From positions 1 to 42,310 of the forward strand of contig DKZK01000012.1 in NCBI GenBank assembly GCA_002493625.1: a stretch of 42,310 bases of DNA, in the 5' to 3' direction. This DNA is from Lachnospiraceae bacterium UBA7076. GTDB lineage: Bacteria > Bacillota > Clostridia > Lachnospirales > Lachnospiraceae. A model generated the notes under the pieces. That model did not search any database. It saw only the letters and a program-made list of their open reading frames with translations, and was not told the origin of the DNA. Shown piece after piece: positions 33,180 to 40,672 of this stretch. Every line of letters starts with the position of its first letter. Position 1 is the stretch's first letter. Both the position numbers and the translations under genes were made by a program.

Positions 33180-33220
33180 TTAAGATAAAACAATTTGAAT
33201 ACTTAAGATTTCATTAAGAC
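33180..33220. promoter_or_regulatory. Direct repeats upstream of the response regulator gene
   Basis: TTAAGAT at 33180-33186 and 33203-33209 and TTAAGAC at 33214-33220 are spaced by 23 and 11 bp, close to two and one helical turns. OmpR/PhoB-family regulators bind direct repeats with 11-bp phasing. The site lies 41-81 bp before the regulator ATG. Confidence 0.5.
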
Positions 33221-33232
33221 AGCACGAAAAAT

Positions 33233-34216
33233 TTATCTTCCCTCAGATACTATATATTTTATAAAGCCCTGTACCTCCGTCCATGCCTGCTTTGACTCAG
33301 GCATGAGCTTTGCAGCCATCTGAAATACATGGAACATCCCTTCATACACGGACAGCTTTACCTTTACCCCAGCCTCCTTCGCCTTCCTTGCCACGGTTTC
33401 GGAATCACTGAACAGCATCTCATGCGTTCCCACCTGAATCAGCATAGGCGGAAAGTCTGTAAAATCCCCATACATAGGTGATATATATGGGTTTTGAGGA
33501 TCATTTTCCCCAACGTAAGCATTATCATATATAAGGCTGTCCTCATCCTGTCCGAAAATAGGGTCAATCTCATAGTTATCCCTGTAGGAAGCCCCGGTTG
33601 CAGCCACATCCGTCCATGGAGACATTGCAATGATTCCCGCAGGCAGTTTTCTTCCCGCATCCTTTAAATAATGGCACACTGCCATTGCAAGCCCGCCTCC
33701 TGCGGAATCCCCTGCAAATATTATCTCATTTTCACAATAGCCTCTGGCAAGCAGCCAGTCGTACGCTGCAAGCGCATCCTCAAAGGCAGCAGGATATGGA
33801 TGTTTGGGAGCCACCCTGTAATCAATGCTTAAAACATCCGCACCGTCCCCTGCCTCGCAGTAAAGTCCTGCCATTGTCCTGTAATTATTTTTAAAAGCAT
33901 TTACATATCCGCCTCCGTGAAGCTGCAATATGACAAGCCTGCCATTATCACATCTTCCATTTTCGGACTTTACATTCTCGAACTTTGCACTGCCCGTTTT
34001 ATCATCCTGTACTTCTTCCCTTGATATAAGCTCCATGTCAAAATTATCCAAAGAAATTCTCTCTGCCTTAATATAGGACGGGTATTTATAATCTTTATCC
34101 ATCTCACTGATGCCTCTCGTCTCATTGACGAATTTATCCTTAAGCCTGGAATTATGATTAAACTCATATACCATATCCCTTATTATTTTTGCGCGCTTAC
34201 TAAGTTTGTTTTCCAT
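33233..34216 (-). CDS. Alpha/beta hydrolase of the HSL (hormone-sensitive lipase) family
   Basis: A 327-residue esterase. HGGGY (100-104) forms the oxyanion hole and GDSAGG (169-174) holds nucleophile Ser171. The catalytic His is in GMFHVF near residue 300, with an acidic residue in GTHEMLFSDS. No signal peptide is seen, so it is cytosolic. Residues about 75-93, just before the oxyanion strand, are a hydrophilic insert of three pentapeptide repeats (KFENV, KSENG, RCDNG) from a 15-bp tandem repeat. It is last in a cluster with a DUF6320 protein and an acyltransferase, so it may remove acyl groups that the latter adds. Confidence 0.9.
   Translation of the reverse strand: MENKLSKRAKIIRDMVYEFNHNSRLKDKFVNETRGISEMDKDYKYPSYIKAERISLDNFDMELISREEVQDDKTGSAKFENVKSENGRCDNGRLVILQLHGGGYVNAFKNNYRTMAGLYCEAGDGADVLSIDYRVAPKHPYPAAFEDALAAYDWLLARGYCENEIIFAGDSAGGGLAMAVCHYLKDAGRKLPAGIIAMSPWTDVAATGASYRDNYEIDPIFGQDEDSLIYDNAYVGENDPQNPYISPMYGDFTDFPPMLIQVGTHEMLFSDSETVARKAKEAGVKVKLSVYEGMFHVFQMAAKLMPESKQAWTEVQGFIKYIVSEGR
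33941..33985 (-). repeat. 15-bp tandem repeat (3 units) inside the esterase gene
   Basis: Three in-frame 15-bp units (33941-33955, 33956-33970, 33971-33985) encode K/R-x-E/D-N-G-type pentapeptides. The unit length matches the SDR repeat at 4248-4352 but the sequence differs. Confidence 0.6.
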
Positions 34217-34249
34217 GCTTCTTATCCTTATCTTTTATTCCCACGAGGG

Positions 34250-34927
34250 TTAAATTCTAAATCTTCTTGTCAGCTCCCTTATTGCCTCCCTGTCCCCGAA
34301 AACAACACTTGAAAGAAAGGCAATTCCACTCACTCCCGTTGCTATAATTGTAAGCAGCGGATGGGCTATAACTCCGCAGGCGGCAAGTATAACAAAAAAT
34401 ATGCTTGTAATGAACATCATAATCTGGAGCAGAAGATAGTTCTGCCAATGGCGTATATTTGCAAACATCAGAATGGCAATAACCCCATCTACCGCCATAA
34501 TAATACAAGGTATGGCATAATCAACGGACCAGCCGTTATATCCAAGCACAACATCAATCAGATATACCATAAGCAATGCAAAAAGGGTCTGCATAAACAG
34601 CTTCGTTCTATGGCTTTTGTCTCTCCTGAGTGTATAGATAACCGTAAAGCAGGCATAGCCAAGTGCCACGCCGCATATAAGCGACCACTTTACATCGTCA
34701 CCGGCAAAACTGTTTATAATCATAAGAATTGCCTCAATCAGAACTGCTGCAAATACAAATATTTTTATAAACAGATTAAGCTTTCTGATTGCAGGCGTCA
34801 CATCCGGATACATATTTGATGTTGAATGATAATCCGTCGTTTCCGCCCCCATAAGCACACCGTTGCACATGGGACAGATATGCGAATTATCCAGAATCTG
34901 CACGTTGCATCTGTTACATTTACTCAT
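34250..34927 (-). CDS. DUF6320-like membrane protein with N-terminal zinc ribbon
   Basis: A 225-residue protein. A four-cysteine zinc ribbon (C4, C7, C18, C21) is followed by a short linker and about six membrane helices (55-75, 82-100, 110-130, 140-160, 165-185, 190-208), ending in a basic tail (REAIRELTRRFRI). This layout matches the DUF6320 family, found mostly in Lachnospiraceae next to condensation-type acyltransferases. Function is unknown. It overlaps the acyltransferase gene by 8 bp and the esterase gene follows after 33 bp, so the three are one operon. Confidence 0.75.
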   Translation of the reverse strand: MSKCNRCNVQILDNSHICPMCNGVLMGAETTDYHSTSNMYPDVTPAIRKLNLFIKIFVFAAVLIEAILMIINSFAGDDVKWSLICGVALGYACFTVIYTLRRDKSHRTKLFMQTLFALLMVYLIDVVLGYNGWSVDYAIPCIIMAVDGVIAILMFANIRHWQNYLLLQIMMFITSIFFVILAACGVIAHPLLTIIATGVSGIAFLSSVVFGDREAIRELTRRFRI

Positions 34928-36221
34928 AATACACCCCGTTCGTCTCTACCGAAACCTCAACACCCGCTTCCGCCAGATGTCTGAAAAATCTTTTTTGGAC
35001 ATATGCTTCCCTCACCGCTGAGCTGAAGGTAAACACAAGCGTATCCTTATATGTGCATACGCTTCCCTTTATATTCTGCCCCTTTGACATGGAAAGGACA
35101 ACATGGAATTTATCAATATATTCCTCATATGCCTTATCCACCTTTATCATTCCGAGATTTGTTATGGTGGAGGTGTTCGCTCTTGCCGACGATTTGTATA
35201 TAAGCTTCATTGCAATGTTTTTGATAAAAAGAGGAACAGCCCTTATCATCATGCTCTTTTCATTTGAAACATTATAGGAAAACAGCTTTTCAAGATTATC
35301 CTTTGTTATCTGCTCCCTAAGCCCTTCCGAAACCTCCCTCAGAATATCCTCAAAGGTATAGCTTTCTTTTTCCGCCTTAAAAACAGCCGAGACAACCGTA
35401 AAAAAATTTTTCAGTGTATCCGAATCAAAATACGGTCTTAAATTGACAGGCACACACACGCTTATGGGATTGTCACAGGGCTGTGACTTCAGACATTCCC
35501 TGTATACGGAATAAATAAAAAGCGATATGAGATATTGGTTTATCGTTACTCCATGGGATTTACAAACCTCCTTGAGCTGAGGCAGATTAACATATCCGTG
35601 CATTATGCCAAAACAGCCTGCAGAAAATTTTTCACCGGTTATAATGTAAGCTTTTTCCGTCTTATATCCCTTCTTTGCGCTGCGGGTATAGTTTTTGACG
35701 TAGCTGTCCTCCCGGTCAAGAGACGTTTCCGGTTTCAGGTTATCTCCCTCCGCCACCTCAAGCTCATGGTACCGGTATCGCAAATACTGATAGGTAAGCT
35801 CACGCAAAAACATAATGGCTCCGTTTCCATCGGTAACCACGTGAAATACCTCTAGATTAATTCTTTTTTTGTAGTATGTGACCCGGAACTGATAATCATT
35901 ATTTATATACGGATTTATATATGCGCACGGATACCGGTCCTCCTGATGTACCCTTGGCGACGGTTTATTATTCGTCTCGAAATAATACCAGAATATTCCC
36001 TTTTTAAGCTTTGTCTGAAACACATCAAAATAAGGCAGTACCCTGTCAAGAGCCTGCTGCAAAATTACTTCGTCAATATCCTCCTTCAGGGTTACGGAAA
36101 CCCTGTAGACATTACTTACGTCCTCACTTACAATAACGGGAAATAAATTGGCCGTATTATCCAGCTTGTCCCATCTTGAGGATTTATATTGTGGCTTTCT
36201 TACACCTTGTTTCTTCGCCAT
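34920..36221 (-). CDS. Condensation/AATase-like acyltransferase
   Basis: A 433-residue protein with the HxxxDG active-site motif (H127-VVT-D131-G132) of the chloramphenicol acetyltransferase/condensation/alcohol acetyltransferase superfamily. The fold is supported by VNLRPYFDSDTLKNFF (a conserved channel segment) and STITNLGMIKV near 385. It probably transfers an acyl group from CoA or a carrier to a hydroxyl or amine; the substrate is unknown. The ATG at 36221 has AGGAAGGAAC upstream. A longer frame would read through a tRNA gene and is rejected. It lies 66 bp downstream of tRNA-Thr and may be co-transcribed from the tRNA promoter, as no other promoter is obvious. Confidence 0.8.
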   Translation of the reverse strand: MAKKQGVRKPQYKSSRWDKLDNTANLFPVIVSEDVSNVYRVSVTLKEDIDEVILQQALDRVLPYFDVFQTKLKKGIFWYYFETNNKPSPRVHQEDRYPCAYINPYINNDYQFRVTYYKKRINLEVFHVVTDGNGAIMFLRELTYQYLRYRYHELEVAEGDNLKPETSLDREDSYVKNYTRSAKKGYKTEKAYIITGEKFSAGCFGIMHGYVNLPQLKEVCKSHGVTINQYLISLFIYSVYRECLKSQPCDNPISVCVPVNLRPYFDSDTLKNFFTVVSAVFKAEKESYTFEDILREVSEGLREQITKDNLEKLFSYNVSNEKSMMIRAVPLFIKNIAMKLIYKSSARANTSTITNLGMIKVDKAYEEYIDKFHVVLSMSKGQNIKGSVCTYKDTLVFTFSSAVREAYVQKRFFRHLAEAGVEVSVETNGVYYE

Positions 36222-36286
36222 AATGAATGTTCCTTCCTCATTCAGACAATTAACAAACCTACCGGCGTTACCGCCAAAAAGAAAAA

Positions 36287-36359
36287 AGCTACTGATCGGA
36301 CTCGAACCGACGACCTGCTGATTACGAATCAGCTGCTCTACCAACTGAGCCACAGTAGC
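36287..36359 (-). tRNA. tRNA-Thr (CGT anticodon)
   Basis: The 73-nt cloverleaf has acceptor GCTACTG/CAGTAGC, a D-arm GCTC-AGTTGGTAGA-GAGC type, anticodon stem GCTGA/TCAGC with loop TTCGTAA (anticodon CGT, codon ACG), and a T-arm with TTCGAGT. CCA is not encoded. A T run follows directly and may end part of the transcripts. Confidence 0.95.
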
Positions 36360-36374
36360 TTGCATACCTAAGTT

Positions 36375-36403
36375 ATTATATATTGTTTTTCACATATTGT
36401 AAA
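36375..36403 (-). promoter_or_regulatory. Promoter of tRNA-Thr
   Basis: On the minus strand TTTACA (36403-36398) and a perfect TATAAT (36380-36375) lie 17 bp apart, about 16 bp before the mature tRNA 5' end. Confidence 0.85.
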
Positions 36404-36460
36404 GAACCATTCATCAGAATATTTATCCGGAATATTTCTTCTATTGAACAAAATGACTGT

Positions 36461-37459
36461 CTACCTTGCAAGCGCCGCTTCAATAATATTTGCAGTTCCT
36501 ATATTTTCTTTTGGAAGCTGGCATAAATCGTTTGCAGGATAATCATTTGCCTCAACAACCGCAAGACCGTCCTTTGTTATACATATATCCCACCCTACAT
36601 ATCTTACCTCTTTTACTTCCTTCGCCATTTGTCTTGCAAAATCAAGCACCTCCCGCCAGCATGGAATCTGAAATCCCACAATAGGCGTTCCCGTGTCGGG
36701 ATGCTTGTCAAAATATACGTTTTGTTTATTTCTTGCCTTGTGCTCAACAATACCTGTCTTACGGTTTATCGGTGCGCTTATGCCGCCATGATTAAAGTTG
36801 TCAACCTCATTTCCGCCTGTGCCCATTCTAAGATACATTCCCACAACGGAAGCCGTGCCCCTGTCACTTACTACCGTCACAATCCGAATAGTGTTTACAG
36901 AGTCCGGATAAAGCCTTGACATTTCTTCATTTTGCTCCAAAACCTCCTCAACAAGCGGTCTGTTTGTCTCCACAAGAAAGTCATAAAGCTCCTTCGGATT
37001 TTTATCCTCCAGACGGATAATCTCTATACCCTTGCCGCAGCAAAGATCCACCGGCTTTATGATTACCTTATCCTTCCCCTTCACAAATTCTTCAAATTCC
37101 GCCTCATTTTCACCGTTGATAAAAAACCAGTCACGGCCTACATATTCCTTAAAGCGCTCGTTGAATTTCTGCTTTTCATTAAAAACCTCCCGCGCTTTCT
37201 TGTCGTTTAACCGTTCCACATACTCGTCATTTTTTCCCCTTGTGAGAATTTTTCTGCGCTCATTCCGATTCAGCTCATACATATTGAAAAGCTCATAATC
37301 CATATAGCCCGCCTGGTATTTAAAGCCGCAGTAAATCACGTCAAAAAACAGAAATATGCTGTTTTTACCGCTTTTCTTATGAACTTTTCTTATTGTGGAA
37401 AACAATCCCTTATAGTCCATCTTTATGATTCGCTCTATCAAATATTTTATCTTTCTCAT
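36461..37459 (-). CDS. ATP-grasp ligase (sugar-transfer-associated type)
   Basis: A 332-residue protein of the ATPgrasp_ST family. The ATP-grasp core shows KVIIKPVDLCCGKGIEII (nucleotide-binding strand and loop, about 131-148), a RPLVEEVLEQNEEM adenine-contact region (about 167-180), VNTIRIVTVV, and the metal-binding DFNHGG... and VVEANDYP segments. These enzymes join a carboxylate to an amine via acyl phosphate. In this operon it follows GatD-like and MurT-like genes by 1 bp, with GGGAG 9 nt before the ATG, so it belongs to the same pathway. It may supply the amino-acid substrate or perform a second ligation in place of the missing glutaminase; this is inference. Confidence 0.85.
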   Translation of the reverse strand: MRKIKYLIERIIKMDYKGLFSTIRKVHKKSGKNSIFLFFDVIYCGFKYQAGYMDYELFNMYELNRNERRKILTRGKNDEYVERLNDKKAREVFNEKQKFNERFKEYVGRDWFFINGENEAEFEEFVKGKDKVIIKPVDLCCGKGIEIIRLEDKNPKELYDFLVETNRPLVEEVLEQNEEMSRLYPDSVNTIRIVTVVSDRGTASVVGMYLRMGTGGNEVDNFNHGGISAPINRKTGIVEHKARNKQNVYFDKHPDTGTPIVGFQIPCWREVLDFARQMAKEVKEVRYVGWDICITKDGLAVVEANDYPANDLCQLPKENIGTANIIEAALAR

Positions 37460-37460
37460 A

Positions 37461-38195
37461 CTACTCGGCTCCCATCAAAAATTCTGTTCCCGGCTGCTCC
37501 AGTCTTGCAAGCCTGTCATTATATGCGTCAATTATTTCCTTTTCAAATACAAGGTCCTCCTCCAAGCCTAAGCTCTTTAATATATGCTTTACAAAGTATG
37601 GATTCAGTATAAGGAAAGGTCCTAATATATATGTGCCATAAAAATTTTTGTAAAATATCCCCTCGTACTTTGAATTTAAATTTATTCCAAAGCCGCCTGA
37701 AACCTTAATATTTTTTCCCTCTGCAAGCTTCCCTTCGCAAAATGAAAACTGTCCCTTGTGTCCCACAATTTTCATATTTTTATATTCGCCCAGAAAGAAG
37801 CAGTTTCTTCTGTCATTCATCTGTCTAACCGCATGAAAATCAAGGGCTTCAAGACATGGGATTTTTCTTTCCCCATCCAGAATGTAATTGCCGAATATTT
37901 CAAGGGCATTACCGGTTGCAAGTATAATCGTTCCTCCCTCAATAAGCCCCTTTATTTTATCCTTATACGGCATAAGACGCTCTATTGCAAACTCCTGATT
38001 TCTCTCGGACATGGAGCCCATATAAATGATGTCTATTTTCTTTCTTTCAGCAAATGCAGGCTTATGGTCATTTGAAGTATATATAACCTCAGCGTCCTTA
38101 ATGCATTTTGCAAGATATTTTGCATTATAGTAATCACCGTAAAGATTGCTAAGCTCAGGGTAAAGCACTTCTATTTTAATATTTCTACCGCTCAT
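37461..38195 (-). CDS. GatD-like subunit lacking the glutaminase dyad
   Basis: A 244-residue protein that aligns along its length with GatD, the glutamine amidotransferase half of the MurT-GatD lipid II amidase (LYPELSNLYGD at the start is diagnostic). Two catalytic positions are changed. The nucleophile motif LAxCGGYQLLG reads LATGNALEIFG, putting Gly95 at the Cys position. The TYxHGPLLxxNP motif reads TYILGPFLILNP, putting Leu191 at the His position. S. aureus GatD uses Cys94 and His189, so the alignment is close. The protein can hardly hydrolyse glutamine and may be structural or bind another amine donor. It overlaps the MurT-like gene by 11 bp. Confidence 0.82.
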   Translation of the reverse strand: MSGRNIKIEVLYPELSNLYGDYYNAKYLAKCIKDAEVIYTSNDHKPAFAERKKIDIIYMGSMSERNQEFAIERLMPYKDKIKGLIEGGTIILATGNALEIFGNYILDGERKIPCLEALDFHAVRQMNDRRNCFFLGEYKNMKIVGHKGQFSFCEGKLAEGKNIKVSGGFGINLNSKYEGIFYKNFYGTYILGPFLILNPYFVKHILKSLGLEEDLVFEKEIIDAYNDRLARLEQPGTEFLMGAE

Positions 38196-39591
38196 TATTT
38201 AGCATTCTCTCCTTTATTCTTTCCTTGATATTCTTCGCCTTTGAAACCGTATAAACATCATGAAGAATATATATTGAATCGATACCGTCAAACTCCACAT
38301 AGTCCGGTATTGTATTTTCATCCCTGACGCATACAACCTTTTCCTCAGGTATACCCGCAAGCTTAAGTCTTAACCTGTAATCAAGATAACGGTGACCTGC
38401 GACTATTATCTTTTTAATATTGGGCTGATTGAGATTTTCAAAATCGCTTTCATAGAGCCACGTAATCGTCTCAATTGCCTTATCGTCGCCGTAATGCTCA
38501 TCCAGAAGAAGTATCAGCTCCTTGTCCTCCGGCTCCTTTGCAATATATCCAAATACGGTAGATGCAGCAGACACATTCTGTCCCTTTGCCGTAAATGTTG
38601 CGATTTTTATTCCGCCGCACTCCTCAAATGCCATTCTCGATTCCGGAATTTTAATCCTGCCTATATTTTCCGCAAGCTTTTTCGAGCTTAAGCCCAACTC
38701 CCGGAACAGCGCTATGATTGCCACAACGTTAAATGCATTGAATATTGTATCGGAAACAAGCGGATAACGGTTTTCCTTCTGACCTGCCTCACTGACGCAT
38801 ATTGTTCTCTCACCATAATCTATCGCATTTCCAATGTACTTAGGCTTCTTTGATGCAAGACCGCATTTCGGGCATTTGAATTTACCGATATCCCTGTAGT
38901 GCTTATAGAGAAATTCAGGCTTTGTACCACACTTCGGACATACCGGAAAATCAGAAACATTTGTAGGAAGAACCTCCTGCTTCTGATCTGCAATGGAAAA
39001 ATATATGCGCTTATTCGGAAGCCTTGTATCCTCCTCGCCTGTGCCGCCGTAACGCTCGCCTAAAAAGCTGCTTACAGGGTCGTCTGCATTTAATATAAGC
39101 TTTGTCTCAGGCACAAGGGCAAGCCCTTTATTTATGCTGTTAAAAATATATTCCTGATGGGCGTTTCTCCGGATGGAGTCCCTGCATATATTCGTTACTA
39201 TAATATAGTCCGGCTTTATCCACGGAAGGGTCTGATAGGATAAAAGCTCGTCCACCTCAACAACGGCAGCGTCCTTTGTAGGTCTGTTGAAAATATTTAC
39301 CGCATCCAGAAGGCATCTTGCCTGCCCCGCCTTGTAGTTTGCTCCCCAATTGTTGTAAGCAACCCGCTTGCCCTCAAGCTTGAGAATATCGCTTACAAGA
39401 TTGGCTATTGTTGTCTTTCCGTTTGTTCCCGTAACAGCAACAACAAGTCTCGGCTTTTTTACCCTGTCTATAAAATCATCACATAAACGCAGAGCCAGAA
39501 TACCCGGCCTGTCGTCCTTCTCTTTGCCTGTAAGCTTGAAAAAAAACAGGCATAATTTTGATGCCCAAAGGCTTATAATAAAACGAAGCAT
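38185..39591 (-). CDS. MurT-like Mur ligase domain protein
   Basis: A 468-residue ATP-dependent ligase of the MurT type. The P-loop GTNGKTT is at 55-61, VEVDE near 111-115, and NADDP near 168-172. A zinc ribbon C218/C221/C240/C243 is the MurT hallmark. The C-terminal DUF1727-like half is divergent: the segment TAKGQNVSAAS stands where MurT proteins usually have an LVKNPxGxNQ-like motif (from memory). In canonical systems MurT activates the D-Glu carboxyl of lipid II for amidation. The start at 39591 is chosen because it matches the family N-terminus and the promoter at 39638-39666 leaves only about 6 nt before the longer frame's ATG (39624). Confidence 0.83.
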   Translation of the reverse strand: MLRFIISLWASKLCLFFFKLTGKEKDDRPGILALRLCDDFIDRVKKPRLVVAVTGTNGKTTIANLVSDILKLEGKRVAYNNWGANYKAGQARCLLDAVNIFNRPTKDAAVVEVDELLSYQTLPWIKPDYIIVTNICRDSIRRNAHQEYIFNSINKGLALVPETKLILNADDPVSSFLGERYGGTGEEDTRLPNKRIYFSIADQKQEVLPTNVSDFPVCPKCGTKPEFLYKHYRDIGKFKCPKCGLASKKPKYIGNAIDYGERTICVSEAGQKENRYPLVSDTIFNAFNVVAIIALFRELGLSSKKLAENIGRIKIPESRMAFEECGGIKIATFTAKGQNVSAASTVFGYIAKEPEDKELILLLDEHYGDDKAIETITWLYESDFENLNQPNIKKIIVAGHRYLDYRLRLKLAGIPEEKVVCVRDENTIPDYVEFDGIDSIYILHDVYTVSKAKNIKERIKERMLNNER

Positions 39592-39637
39592 TATTTTTAC
39601 CATCCAATAGCATTTATTTTGCATACCTTGCTATGTC

Positions 39638-39666
39638 ATTCTACAATACACCCATTTAAAAATCAA
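39638..39666 (-). promoter_or_regulatory. Promoter of the MurT-GatD-ATP-grasp operon
   Basis: On the minus strand TTGATT (39666-39661) and TAGAAT (39643-39638) are separated by 17 bp. Transcription would begin near 39630 and give a leader of about 40 nt to the chosen start. Confidence 0.75.
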
Positions 39667-39966
39667 GTTTTTGTTGCTGACTTACACTTACATAACATAC
39701 ATTTCTTACTTTATGAAGCTGTACCGTCAAAGATGCTTTTTTGCAAACGGACAAATTTTATTCATAAAAAGTTAATAAAATGTTAATTTTTAAATTGATT
39801 ATGGCGTAAAAATATTGTATTATAAATATATATTTACGTTGCAGCACATAATTATTCATTTTGTTATCCTTCTAAGGAATTTTCATTCTTTAGTTTTGGT
39901 ATCAGTGTAGTTAAACAGGTTGTGTCAGTCCATAGAGTTCTTGGTTTACAAAATAACCCGGAGCAT
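39667..39966. other. Divergent intergenic region before the prepilin gene
   Basis: This AT-rich stretch of about 300 bp holds the prepilin promoter (39795-39823) and most of a long leader (about 39830-40013). I see no riboswitch consensus (in particular no c-di-GMP GEMM pattern) and no convincing terminator hairpin. The only coding signal is the short frame starting at 39967. Confidence 0.5.
39795..39823 (+). promoter_or_regulatory. Promoter of the prepilin gene
   Basis: TTGATT (39795-39800) and TATTAT (39818-39823) are separated by 17 bp. The predicted leader is about 185 nt long, unusually long for this window. Confidence 0.7.
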
Positions 39967-40026
39967 ATGTCAAGAGCGGATTGGCTAATGTTCAAAAATC
40001 AGGGAGATGAGTTATGGGATTTATAG
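39967..40026 (+). CDS. Candidate 19-codon leader frame overlapping the prepilin start
   Basis: An ATG at 39967 with GGAG 3 nt upstream (close spacing) opens a 19-residue frame that ends with TAG at 40024-40026, inside the start of the prepilin gene in another frame. It contains the prepilin ribosome binding site. If translated, it would couple prepilin synthesis to its own translation. The peptide (with ADWLMFKNQGDELW) is not recognised. The evidence is positional only. Confidence 0.3.
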   Translation: MSRADWLMFKNQGDELWDL

Positions 40027-40646
40027 AAAACGAAAGGCATCAAAAAAACAATAAAGGCTTTACCCTTGTTGAGCTTATTATTGTAATAGCCATTATGGCT
40101 ATTCTTTCCGCAGCGGTGGGCTTAGCAGTTATACGTTACATACAAAAGGCAAGGGAAGGAAATGTGCGTGAAGAGGCAAGGGTAATACATGATGCATGTC
40201 AGCACGCATATGTCAATATGGTTGCAGGCGATGCAGACTTGAATCTTGTAAAAACATTTAAAAAATCCGATGGCAGCACGGTTCCTTGCGGTGTAGTGAC
40301 CAACTATCACCTCGCCTCCGTACAAAGAGGAGATATGATTAACCCGGCTGCCGCCGATTATTGTGATTATCTGATTGCAAAAGATATTCTGGATTCTCTT
40401 AGCAGCAATAGTGACAGTGATTATAAATTTTTGAATTTTAATGGAGCGGTGTACAATCCCATCGGCATGGGATGTGCTTCATTTTCCAGTACATATGGCT
40501 GTCCGGGCGTTATCGTCGTATATGATGTGGAGGGAAATATAATAATGCTGGAATACTACAAGGAAAAGGTTCTTATTCACTATGAGAATGGTGAATTTAA
40601 TATAAGTGACAGCACTACGTTTATAGGTACAGACCGGATACAGTAA
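40014..40646 (+). CDS. Type IV prepilin-like protein
   Basis: A 210-residue pilin or pseudopilin. A 15-residue charged leader ends at KG, followed by FTLVELIIVIAIMAILSAA: the prepilin peptidase site (cleavage before Phe16) and the hydrophobic helix with Glu at +5. The C-terminal globular domain (about 45-210) has four cysteines (C67, C92, C118, C154 region and CPG near 163) that could form disulfides and is rich in Asp/Ser. GGGAG lies upstream of the ATG. No peptidase, ATPase or platform gene is nearby, so it depends on an assembly machine elsewhere. The MocR-type regulator gene follows 26 bp later on the same strand. Confidence 0.87.
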   Translation: MGFIENERHQKNNKGFTLVELIIVIAIMAILSAAVGLAVIRYIQKAREGNVREEARVIHDACQHAYVNMVAGDADLNLVKTFKKSDGSTVPCGVVTNYHLASVQRGDMINPAAADYCDYLIAKDILDSLSSNSDSDYKFLNFNGAVYNPIGMGCASFSSTYGCPGVIVVYDVEGNIIMLEYYKEKVLIHYENGEFNISDSTTFIGTDRIQ

Positions 40647-40672
40647 ATTTCATCTTATCTGAGGTAATTAAA

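Noticed and set aside
36222..36365. N-terminal extension of the acyltransferase frame through the tRNA-Thr gene (VAQLVEQLIRNQQVVGSS)
   Set aside because: This peptide is the usual artefact of translating a tRNA gene. A good ribosome binding site and ATG exist at 36221.
39830..40013. c-di-GMP riboswitch before the prepilin gene
   Set aside because: Such riboswitches often precede pilin genes in Clostridia, but none of the conserved GEMM-type core sequence is present.
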